This document shows positions 39,201 to 51,800 of a DNA stretch of 64,000 nucleotides, in pieces. Origin of the DNA: Siphlonurus alternatus (taxonomy: Eukaryota > Arthropoda > Insecta > Ephemeroptera > Siphlonuridae); NCBI GenBank assembly GCA_949825025.1, contig OX463780.1, positions 44,248,979-44,312,978 of the forward strand, given 5' to 3'. Below the pieces are notes generated by a model. That model worked only from the letters and a program-made list of their open reading frames with translations. It had not been told where the DNA came from and made no database searches. Every line of letters starts with the position of its first letter. Position 1 is the first letter of the stretch. The translations under genes and the position numbers were made by a program.

Positions 39201-42200
39201 ACTTTTTTAACACCACATTATATTGGATTGCTATCAATTGCAAGTCTTTAAATTTACGATGTCTATAAAACCTAAAATAGAGGTCTCTTACAATTTATAC
39301 TACAGTTTCTTCCTCCCTCATAATATACGTACATCAGTATACCCTTTAGTTTTCGATTCACTTCTTTAGTTGTTAACATTTTCCCTTCATTTATTAATTT
39401 CTATTTGATAGATAGAAATTTATGCTAGGGCTGAAGACCAGATAATTGTTATTTTTTTACCTCTTACTGACTTTTATTTTTCTTGACAGATTTATTAGGT
39501 TAGTTGGTAATAAAAAGGTTTTAAATATTTAGCCTCGCCCTTTTATAACTTACTGGCTTACTGCGTGTTATTTGATTAACATTGAAATAATAGCATTTTT
39601 ATAAGTAGAATTAAAAGAAAAATAAAATGAATTAAAAAAGAACAGATTGCAGTATACTTTTTTCTATCAACAATCGAGTTATCATTTTTTATGTCTGTAA
39701 ATTATATAATTTCCTCTATTCAAAAAAGAGGACTTTTAAGATAATACAAGAAATATATACATGTATGTATAACAGACATGGCTTTAACAGTGTTCATTTT
39801 TCTTCTACGGTGATTGAGACTATAGAGACTTCTTATGGCACTGTAACCCAAAAATCCAGAAGATGTAATATTATTGACTGTGACCTATAATACTAGAACC
39901 AATTGCATGAGCTATGTAATAATATTTTATCGTCTCATACTAAAATCAATTGGAGGGAATACTCACTGCAATAATATTACTGTTACAAATAATACTATAC
40001 ACTGCCCGTCATATTCAACTTGGTATTTGTAACGTCCTCAGTCATTTTGGTAACAAAGAACATGACTGGCCGACACGAGCCGAAGCACTCCCGAGCAGAT
40101 CCGATGAAAATTTAAATGAATATGACGACCAGTCTTAGGACCAATTGGAGGGATACTGTAATGATATTAGACTGTGAACCATGCTAAAACCAATTGGAGG
40201 GATATACTGTAATGATATTAGACTGTGACCCATGCTAAAACCAATTGGAGGGATACTGTAATGATATTAGACTGTGACCCATGCTAAAACCAATTGGAGG
40301 GATACTGTAATGATATTAGACTGTGATCCATACTAAAACCAATTGGAGGGATACTGTAATGACATTAGACTGTGACCCATGCTAAAACCAATTGGAGGGA
40401 TACTGTAATGACATTAGACTGTGAACCATGCTAAAACCAATTGGAGGGATACTGTAATGATATTAGACTGTGACCCATGCTAAAACCAATTGGAGGGATA
40501 CTGTAATGATATTAGACTGTGATCCATACTAAAACCAATTGGAGGGATACTGTAATGACATTAGACTGTGACCCATGCTAAAACCAATTGGAGGGATACT
40601 GTAATGACATTAGACTGTGAACCATGCTAAAACCAATTGGAGGGATACTGTAATGATATTAGACTGTGACCCATGCTAAAACCAATTGGAGGGATACTGT
40701 AATGATATTAGACTGTGATCCATGCTAAAACCAATTTGAGGGATACTGTAATGATATTAGACTGTGACCCATGCTAAAACCAATTGGAGGGATACTCACT
40801 GTGCTGCCAATCTGCCCGTCCCTCCTCGACCCTCACGAGCTCCGGGGAGAGATAATTGATGCACTGAGCCTCCGTGAAGCCGAGCGCTTGTAGTTGTCTC
40901 CGCTGGTCATCTGTAACAACAATAGTAACATTGTTGTCACATGTACTCCCCAGTAACAGATTCAGATTCAAAAGGCTTTTATTCAGAAAACACATATTAC
41001 AATACAAGTTTGGGTTTAAGTACAAGACTTTTTAACCGGATCAGCCATAAAAAATGTAAAAAAAAAATACATAATTATATGCATTGAATAAAAAAACATA
41101 TGAGACATAATTTCAGTTTAAATATAGGAAATGTTCTGCTTGATTATATTTAATAAGTTTTTATTGTTTTTCTTTCGTAGGTATATAATATTGTCTTTAT
41201 AATTGCACACACTAATATATTGCACTGACACTTTTATGGTGAGAGCGGCTTTAAATTGCACTTCACTGCCCCTCTTTTTTTAAGATATTGAGTTACACAC
41301 TCCCTATGGTTGGCGGCGTAAGAAACATTCGACTCGCTCGAATGAAAGAAACATGCCGCCAAGACAAACATGAGACACTGATTTATAAATGCCATACACA
41401 GTTAGCATAACCTTGTTACTGTGACAGATAATTATTATTAACATTTTTACCCTAATACAATCTTACAAAAATTATTAAAAAATGTTATAAAAATATACGA
41501 AAAGAAAAACTAAAAAATAACATATTGCCAGTAACAGTTCGAGTTTCCTGTAAAGTATGCAACAATTTGAGCATTTACGTGTTGCGGGTTGCTGCCCTGT
41601 AGGATCATTCTGGCTTGTAATATACGAAATAATTAAATTTAATGCATATATATTTTTATATCTGATCCAGTGTAACTATTTCATTGCATGTATTTCCTTA
41701 TAAAATATAAAACTTGTAAAATAAGCTGAAAAAATGACATATCTATATTGAAAAGTAATTACAATTCTATGTCGACTTACATTTTACATTGATTTGTTTG
41801 AAAAGAATAAAACCCAAAGAACTATTAATGACAGATTTCTCATTTAAAAGCTATAGTCTTGCCGGAAGCTAAAAGAATTCAATTCAAGTTTTTATATAGT
41901 TGAATAGAAATTATTTTTGTGTAAAAGCATGTGAAAATCATGGTGTTTGCGAAGGAGAAAAAAGGGAAATTTCCTATACTATTTTATATGAATAAAAATA
42001 TAAAAAAAAAACTTGCAAAATGGCAGAACGATATAAGTACGCAAGTGAGAGTTAGGGCAAACGAGACCATTGAAAAGGCCTCGCAATACTTGAGAGGTAT
42101 TAGCACCCCACCTGTCTCCCTCACAATTAGTAATCCCCCCAAAGTAAAAACCACCCCTAAACCGTACCACAAGGGCTGCGTCTACCCTTACATACCATCA

Positions 42201-42830
42201 AACCTTAGTTGTCAGTGAGATCCTTTCTTTGTGAAAACTTCGCTTTAATTGTTTTGAAAACGAGTCTGCATTCAATGCCAATAAGCTGCAATTGTTCTTT
42301 AACACCTCGATGACCTTGAGAAGGAAAAGATAGCGTGACCTGACCTCCAGTATAGTCAAGTCAACTAACTAGAAGGTGGCTGACCTAAGACACGCGAGCA
42401 CCGACAAAACAAAGGTAAAAGAGACAAAGGTAGGTAGATCTATGATGCTGCATCATTTTACAATCTTCGTACGTATTTATTGTAAAACAAAGCTCATTTC
42501 ATTAAATTTTAATTAAAAAATAAAATAAGGATTAAGATTTATTCCAACTTTTCTTGTTCATTGGATAACCTTTTATTTAAGTTACCTTGGTATTCAAGCT
42601 CATACCACAGAGTTAGTACCTGGTACGTACTGTACAATTCAAGTTGCTATATTACTATACAATATACTTTATAATCCTGTTCTATATACTGTACGCTGTA
42701 AAATTGTTAACTTTCATAATAATTACTAGTACGAAATTTTTAACTAAAACTTTCTCTTATTAATTTTATTTTCATATTTTATTCATTTTCTAATTAAATT
42801 TTTATTTATTAAATCCATGTTGCGTGTTTT

Positions 42831-42899
<69 letters not shown>

Positions 42900-45800
42900 T
42901 ATATATATTTATATATTTATAAATAAATAAACCACCGTGGTAATTGAAAGGAATTAAAGTGTGTAAGCCACGTGACTTTTACCTCACTTTTTCTCACGGC
43001 GTGACTACAAACATGCTGTTGAACGTCAAGCTAGGACACAAAGTGGTGACAATTATTTACATGTTGTGACATGTAGTTTCATCCAACTTTATCACTTCGT
43101 TTTATCATGAATGACGTTATTTATAGAAAAATATTGTATTTTGAACGAATTTTAACTCTGCGTGTCTAATTCAGGCTGCAGCCCTTCCTACCGAAATTTT
43201 GAATTTAACCTGGGCAATATGGGCATTTTCCCAACTCCCAATTTTTTCTTAACATTAGCCTTTAAATCGAGATAGCCCCTACTGAAATTTAGTTCTAGAT
43301 CCTCGCCTGCGTGCCTTGCCTGAAAAATAGAGATATGACGAGGTGTATTCGTACACCCTGAACTGTGCAAATTTTCTACTCTCGATTTTCTTAAGTACTT
43401 AGACACAAGGTCAATCGTGTGCAGAGTGTGTACGCAGGGCAAGGTTTACGAACATACCTATATAATAACGCAGAAAAATCCACAGACTTAAAATTCTTAC
43501 ATGACTGCAGTCAACCAAATTATTCAAGGAACATAAAAACAGCCTTGCACATACAGTTTTCACACTGAATATTTCGGTTCTAAATTTTATTTTCTATTTT
43601 TTTAAGTGCATTTAGATGTATTAAATAAAATATTTTTACTCTTGTGAATTATTGTTAATAATATCTTAAAGATAATGAATATAAAATAAAACGTACAACT
43701 TATATTATTTTCGTTTCTACAGTATAAAGTGTATATTTTATTTTCGCTAAAAATATGAAAATTTGATAAATTGTTGTCGTTGTGGGGAAAATTAATGTTG
43801 CTGAATAAATATTTGTGAAAAGACTACTTAATGGTAAAATGCTTACACTACAAATTCCTACTATTTATTTGTTCAAATTTATAAATAATTATTGTTTATT
43901 TATTCATGTTGAGAATACTGATTTTTTAAAATGCTGATATGACGTAAAATAAAAGTAAATATAAATAGCTTTATACTGGCAATGTACCAATATGCATTTA
44001 CATAAAATACATTAACTAATGTTTATATGTAATATTCATCATAAAATATGTAAATATGCATTACATTTTACCACATTTTATTAGGGAAATTTTATTCCTC
44101 ACTGACCATACTTTTTTTTTTTTGGCTACACAGTAAAAAAAGAGTGATTCATTAAGATAAAGTTGGCCGGCTTACTTGCTGATATTATGGCACGCATGCA
44201 ACATTACTGGGCTTGATGTGCCTTGGGCAAGTTGCCGCATTAATGAGTTTCTCGTGGCAACAGCAGTAGGCGGACACTGCTTGAACCGTGCGTGGTTATT
44301 GCCACCAGCGATTGCAGGGTCATAAAGGTCATTTTCATATTCTTACAAACAGCAACGCGGGGGTTTGTATTTAACGAGAAACTGTCAGCATATATAGCGT
44401 GGCAATCACACTAAATTTTTAGATGCTGAATTGGTTTCAGTACTTTATGTCAGTACAAAATTGCTCCAGTCAGTACAAAATTTCTCAAGTTTCGTCTTAT
44501 ATCCAGCACTTTTGACTTATAAAACACTTATTCCAAGTACAAATTTGGTACTGAAAAATGAGAGTCAAAAAAGTACAAAAAATTGACTCTCTTTTTTCAG
44601 TACCAAATTTGTACTTGGAGTAAGTGTTTTATAGGTCAAAAGTGCTGGATGTAAGACGAAACTGGAACAATTTTGTACTGACATAAAGTACTGAAACCAA
44701 TTCAGCATCTAAAAATTTAGTGTAATGATAGTCTCGTCATCATCATTGAACGTGTGGATGGAGGAGATAGTGAAAGGACTGTAATGTGCTAGCGATATGC
44801 GCCCAGTCTCTTCACTTCTTTCTCATCATGACGCCACGTAGTCGTTAAATGTCCTCAGATAAACTTTATAGTTCACAATACCCAAAAACCATATTGTTTG
44901 TGTCAGCCACTGTCATTGTTGTATTTTACTATCGAGGTGATGATGATACTATCACTGTGGGTTAATGGATTCATGCCAAAATATCGATATATCATAAAAT
45001 AATGTAATCATATATTTTTATGTTGTTTGTTGTATTGACAACTTTGTTTCTCTTGTTGTGTTAATATCGTGTTTGTGTACCTATTTATTTTCTGATTAAA
45101 TATAGCGTATAAAGAATAAATTTATTTTAAAGAATAACAACAATAGTTTAAATGTTTGAATGTTTGTCTGCATGGTAAAATAAAAACAATTCAGAAGGGA
45201 GGATTGATAGTATTTAACTGTGATTTATATATTTGAAAAAATATAATTGTTCTGTATTCATGGATTAGAATATAAATGCATTTTGATTATATATATATTT
45301 TAATTTCACATTAAAAAAAATTGCCATTGGGTTTTAGTTGAATAAATTCTTACAGACTTACATTATGAGGTAACGAATTAATATTTGCATTCAATTTCAA
45401 TAAATAATAAATAAATTTCAATATTTTGAAATTATTTTCAGATAACTTCAGAATAAGTTACGTTATGGTTTCCTTGACCTTTAAATTTTCCATTGGAGAA
45501 AACTTTTATTTTGTTAAAATTACACCCTAAAAGAAACAAAGGAGAGCTTTCAATATTAATATTATAAAAATAAAATCAATTTTATTCAAATTCAAATAAT
45601 AAAAGTAGAACAAAAGATCCGGTATAAATTTATGTGTCGACAGCTGACATCATTCCTTTCATTCAACTAAGATAACGTGTTTGAACATGACGTATGATCT
45701 CAATTTTGCTTAAACTGTTGAGCTCATATATTTAAACATATTACGAAATTTGCAATAGAGTTTTTTTAAATATAATAACCTCCGCCTTTAGTGTGGAACA

Positions 45801-48800
45801 TTGAGGTACATTTCTAAAAAAAAAATAAATAAAAGAGTTCGTGTTTACGGTTTTTAGAAGTACCGCAAAGGGGGCTTGGGTTCACCAAACATGCGACCAC
45901 CAAGTTAATATTTTCAATTTCAAAGGGCTTTATTGAACAAACAAGGCTCCAGTAGACCACAACTGTGGCCGCACACGGTGCTTATAGTTGCGTCATACGA
46001 CCGTTGTTGACTTGCATGCAGATGGAGAACAGCGGCGGCTCCAGAGATGCATCAACTTGTGTTTGTCAACATTGAATACACTTTCACTTGATGTTGATTT
46101 TTTTAAATTATGATTTGGTTCGTGAAAATATTACAAAGGTGTCTTGAATTTTTGTTACCGTTATTATTTTCGTTTTTCATTTTGACATAAATAAATAAAT
46201 AAATAAAAGTAACAGCTCGGTGATTATTGATTAAAAATAAAAGTTATATTCAGGTTAAGTTAATATTTCCAAGAATATAAAATATTGGACAAATTCTCTG
46301 AAAAATTGAGGATAATTTTATTATATATTATTTTGTATGTATAATATAGTAGTGAAAAAGGGAAAATGAATTTATTGAAACAGTTTTTTTTTATAAATTA
46401 TTTATTATACATTTATTTTACAGGAAGGAGGTATGTTGTCAAATGAAAAATACTTTACGTGTGAACATAATCTACAAGATAAAAAAGAAAGAAACTGTTG
46501 AAATTAAGATCATACATATATATTTTACTTTTAATATTTTCATATTTTATGTTTTCAATATATTGACTGCATATATGTGATAAAAATTTATATCTTCCTT
46601 TAACATTGTGTTCTACTTCCATAAAATATAAATTTAAATTACATTGATTTTATTAGGTAAAAGAAAAAACTCCACTCTACCTTAACCTTCATATTAAATC
46701 ATGCACACAAGTTAAGAATTTTTTTTCCTCCCTCCATTTTTTTTATAATAATGATAGAGGCATTAATTCCCATAGAGCGCACGGGTATCTCCCCTCGTCA
46801 CGCAAAATCAGTGTAGGGGCACGTTGTCCTGGGGAAGAAAGAACAGATTGGGGTGCGAGGAGGAATGTGGATCAAGGACCTGCTTTCAGTCAATATGCAC
46901 GAGTCCACGTGAGTTAGTGATTGATGACTTTTTATGTCTGCTGTGAGAATGTAACATGTGTTGTACACATCAATTAAAAGTCCGACCAGCGTGAATAATG
47001 TTATATTGTTAATTACTTTTTTTTATATGATTTACAATAGAGTTGAAGTCTATTATAAATAGTGTAGTGTGTAGTACAGGCGCGGATCCAGGGGGGTGGT
47101 TGGGGGATAGGCGTCTCCCCCCCCCCTCCAAAGTTTTGGTTTAACATGGACAATATAGGCATTTTTCCACATGCCAATTTTATTTATTTAACATTAGCCC
47201 TAGAGAGACGCCCCTTCTCCCCGCTCTGAAATTTGATTCTGGGTTCGCGCCTGTAGTGATATAAAACTTTAATATTTGTAGTAAAAGTATCTCGAGAATG
47301 CTGTTGTCATTATAATTGGAATGTTTAACATTAAATATTTGAGGTAGTAACCTTATCAAATTGGTTAGGGGTGGATCCTTGAAGGTTATGTTTTATTCTT
47401 TAAAGGTCAAATAGTTGCAGATGTTACACTCAGTCCCCCTAAAATATTAAGTATGAGAATGATATTAAGGGGTGGACCTCCCTCCCCTCACTCTAAAACA
47501 TGATCGGATCTACCACCCTTGAGTTGAAGTACAATTATATTCATGCAATAATGTCATTATATTTCAATATAAGACTTTAATTGAATTTCGCATGGTAAAA
47601 TAACAATAAAATAGAATAATATAATCATTTTTTATCACAATCTTTTTATATGAAATATTGACATTTGCCTCCCTGATTCGCTGCATATATGCATGAAATG
47701 TATTTTTTTTTTTATATTAGAAAGTTTGTAGATTTTTATAAAAGCTGTTGTAATTTAATATTTTTCATTAATTTTACTATAAATTATGTATTACAATACC
47801 AACTTTTATGTTTTAAACATATGATACTTGTATAAATTTATTTAAAATTATTAATTCATAAACGTGTAATCAAATTTTGTAGCTTACAAAATGTAATCAA
47901 AAAAATATTTTATGGCGTATTGTACATCGAGGGTGTTATAAACGAGCAAATGAGGCGTCACGACTCTACTGCAGTGCGGATCACGTCACGTATACAGAGT
48001 ATTAACTACATACAAGTATAGTAACGCTCGGTTACGTTCCTGCATTCTAATCTGAAGTGGCGCTCTCACAAAGTGTGCACTTCTTAACTCACGCTAAGCC
48101 GGAACTACTTTGTAGTAAAATTAACATTCATATCTAAATGATTATACTCATTTTTCAGAATATTAATGTTCTTTATCTATCTCATATGAATAAAAAAAAT
48201 GTGATTTTTATGAGAATTTATAATATTATTGCTGGATGAAAAGGGTTGAATATAGATAAAAATCTATTTTATGATATATGGGACTTGTAACTTTAAACAT
48301 TATTTATGTACGTAAAAAAATAATAATAATAAATAAATATATGGATTTAATTTTTTATCATTATTGTTTAAAAAATTTTAGTTTATTTTTAAGGTTAAAT
48401 TTTTTGTTAGATCTAGACCTATAATATTGATTTATATTGTTAAGTTATAAAAATATTTTTATCACAAACGTTATACAGGAAATAAAATATTATTGTTATT
48501 TAGATAAAATTTATAAGAACCCTCGCACTTGACTATAAAATTGGAAAATTGAAAATCGAATATACATTTTTACGTTTATTTTAATATCCTAGACCGAGTT
48601 AAGGGACATAATTTTGAGTACACCAATTCTGAAGATCGGGCCAATAGACTATAAAAATTTGTAACCTATTAAAATTTAATCGATTAGAGGTTGGGTTCAA
48701 CTAAAAAGGTAAAAAACGTATTAAACAAAGTTGGTAAATATTACACATTGTGATAAAAGTAGGAAATAATTATTATACATCTTCCTTGGGTAAAAGCACT

Positions 48801-51800
48801 ATATAAAATCAAAATAATAAAGATCTAATCATTTGTTGTTTATTTTTAAAAATAATAATTTGATAGAGCAATTATTGTTAGTTAATTTGTTTCTAGAAGT
48901 TTGCAAGTTTCAAAAATTTAAAGTGTATATTAATATAAAACACGAGTAATATTTATATTTACAGTATTTTGTAAATTTAAAATAAAAAGCAGCTAGTACA
49001 TTATTTTTTTTTAAACAATTTCATAGCTAAATAATATTTTATATTTTAGGCTACTTTATTATAACTTGCTTGAAAAAGCCTCTGTTTTAGTGACATAAAA
49101 TGTTGCAATTTGTTTAGCGACTCTCGTATAAATTGCAGCTTAGTATGCGCCCACATGTTACAAGGGTAAATTGTCTTCTAACGGTGAGAGAGAAAAAGTA
49201 TTTTAGCAATTGAATCCATTTGCTCCCATCAGGCGATTGTTTACTTAATACTTTGTTATACATTCAATGTTAATTTATATTGCATTCCAGATTAACAATG
49301 TTGAAATAACCCCAATGCTAATATGCACAATATAATTTAGATTTCTATTTGATAATTTCAAAGCAAAATCTGAAACTTATACACATTTTCTTTCAGAATT
49401 TCAAAAATCATCTTTTAACTTGTAACGGGGGTTAATAATTATTTAATTTTATATTGAATTAGATGGTTGGTCAATCCAATTCACAAATCAAATTTTGTTA
49501 CAATTCAACGATTAAGATTACGGAAGTGCAAGTTATTTTACTTAAGCCTTTTTTTTCTGCATTTCAAATCTGAAATTTTTAATAAAGATTTATACTAGAT
49601 GTCTTTGATAATATTTTACAATCACGAGACCAAGGTCAGCATTTTTTCACGTTGCGTTTTCCTAACAGCTACATTATCTCAATTAATTTGCTGAAATATA
49701 ATCAATTTTAAATGTGCTTTTAACTTTGATTACTAATAATTTTCCCCGGCCTTTTTTAAAAATTGACTATTCTAAAAAAATCTGTTTTTAATTGATTTGA
49801 GAGTATGCTGATCATGCCCTGATTTTGAAGGGAAAATCATGGTGATAAATTATCCAAATTTTATTTAAGAGACTCTTATATAGAGCTTTAAGAGCTTTCT
49901 AGGGATCTCTTTTGGGCTGATTATGTAGTGTACTCGATTAATTCAGAATAAAAAATATATTTTTATAATAAAGTAAATAAATATACCATAAAATAATACT
50001 CTCATTTTTGTTATCGTAAGTAAATTACCCGATATTGTCTTAAAACAGTAAAGAACTCGTATCACATTTTAAGAAAACTACATAGCACAGTTAAAAGTTT
50101 ATTGATGTAGGGCGCTCAAGATGATATAAAGATATGAGTCACGCATCTCAAGGTCCTTTGTATGATAGCTGCATGCTACATTAATTTTACTGTTAAACAA
50201 AATATAAACATTTTATCACAGCTATTCAATTATGTATGCAATAATTTTCCTTTGTATTAACATAAAAAATAGTAGTAATGTTTTCTTTTATTAATCAATA
50301 CATAAAATGCCTCGTGGCTTCATATTAAACATGCTAAACAAATGAAATTTAATTTTCTCTTTACAATGTCAAACAATGAATAGCAGTTTTTTATTACATT
50401 GATATAATAAAAAGCAATAATTGTTTTCAAATCAATTAAACACACTAAACGAGTGTTGTTTTTTTAATAAAATGAAACATTTATTATTATTGAAAAAAAA
50501 AAAAATGTTGTTTGCAAATTTAAAAAAAAATATATACATTATAAAATTAAAAATCAAGTATTAAAATGAATTAATTGGATTTATTACTAATAAAAATAGT
50601 TACATAATACACAAAAATCTCAAAACAAAAATTGCACTTACTGCAACTTCGATCTGTCGAGTCTCGTTCAAAAATGATGAAACGGAGTTTGGTCCAGTGT
50701 GTATGCAGTGTTCCAATCTTTTTAATAAAACAATAGTACACACTGCATTTATAATTAGTACTCTCTGATGTCTTAATTATTATGGTTTTTATAACATGGT
50801 AATCATTATTATTATTATTATCAGCAATATAGATTATAAATTTTGAAATCCATAATAATTTAATAATACCACTACCCACAATTTACATTACTCCGATGGT
50901 ATAGAAATTGTTATTTTTGTGTTATCTGTTTTGATGTTTGATAAGTGCATGATGTTATTAAAACGTCCAACGGCCGGCCTGCAAGAGCGCCTGATACTTA
51001 TGCAAATATTTGAACATGAGTGTATTGCGGTGCAGCATTTCTCTCTTTTTTTTTTATTTTTGTCTGCATTTAAGAAGCTCTTATCATCTATCATATTAAA
51101 ATATAATTTGTTTACCTCACTACTCCATTATCCAATTAAATTTAAGCAAAACTTAATATAATTAATATCTACGAGATCATTTAATCTAATTTTTGTACGT
51201 GTGTATTTTACCGAAGAATTTGTATGAACTATTGTATTCTTTGGATTATCTAACCTGTAGTCTGTTTTCTGAATAAATATAATAAATAAATAAATTTGTA
51301 GACATTGTATAGCTAAAAAATATTAATATTTTTGTATTTTTTTAATACTAAGTTTAAAAAAACTACCAATTATATTATACAAATTTTTGTTCTTCCAACG
51401 CGCTTACATAAAATACATGAAAACAAGTACACTTTCCTTAGCATGAGTGTTTACATTACGATACATTCCTCGCCTCTGAAATGTTCCCTTCTGCAGCTAG
51501 CCTTGTTAATCACCATGTCCCATAAGTATAATATGTGGCATGGATGATTAATAAGGTGACAAATGGAAATTTTTAGAGACGACGACTATACATACATAAC
51601 ATTGAAAGAGGTGTATACTGAAAGTTAAGAGTATATAATATTTTTGATAAGTTTTGATAACACAAAATGTACATTGACATGCATAAAAACATAATATCAT
51701 CAACATACCATGTAATGAGACACACAGAGTCCAAATCCCACCGTGCATTGGAACTAAGAACACGTTGGCAACAGTTGATGAGTCTTTTGTAGGTTCATCT

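Larger units (their letters stand above)
20817..40799 (-). other. Tetraspan intron 2 (20.0 kb)
   Basis: A giant AT-rich intron with no supported nested gene. It holds MITE members C, D and E, a 180-bp palindrome, a 5S-derived SINE and a SINE fragment, a hAT-like MITE and the 49-bp tandem array. GC-richer islands lie at 22840-22990, 24330-24450, 27655-27830, 31360-31550 and 34170-34340. Short open frames in those islands lack splice signals and recognisable domains. Stretches such as 24700-26570, 28570-29930, 30300-31360, 31600-34170 and 37000-38700 show only AT-rich sequence. Confidence 0.7.
40911..51708 (-). other. Tetraspan intron 1 (10.8 kb)
   Basis: AT-rich, with a 320-bp palindrome, two hAT-like MITE copies, a TA microsatellite and a small hairpin (41312-41358, around CATTCGACTCGCTCGAATG). 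Four TGACCT half-sites lie at 42311-42386. GC-richer islands lie at 45830-46070, 46760-46920 and 47930-48120. From 48200 to 51450 I see nothing but AT-rich DNA. Confidence 0.7.

Noticed and set aside
39866..40800. Regular repeats resembling a CRISPR array
   Set aside because: The units are tandem and contiguous with no unique spacers, and the host is eukaryotic; this is a minisatellite.
40774..41025. Open frame extending tetraspan exon 2 upstream
   Set aside because: The acceptor TTGTTACAG at 40911 and the phase of exon 1 place the exon start at 40910; the extension is intronic.
41931..42218. 95-residue open frame in intron 1
   Set aside because: No domain, Lys-rich start typical of AT-rich DNA, no splice continuity with the tetraspan exons.
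50571..50879. 102-residue minus-strand open frame in intron 1
   Set aside because: Low-complexity Ile/Asn/Lys content, no splice or start context; likely chance.
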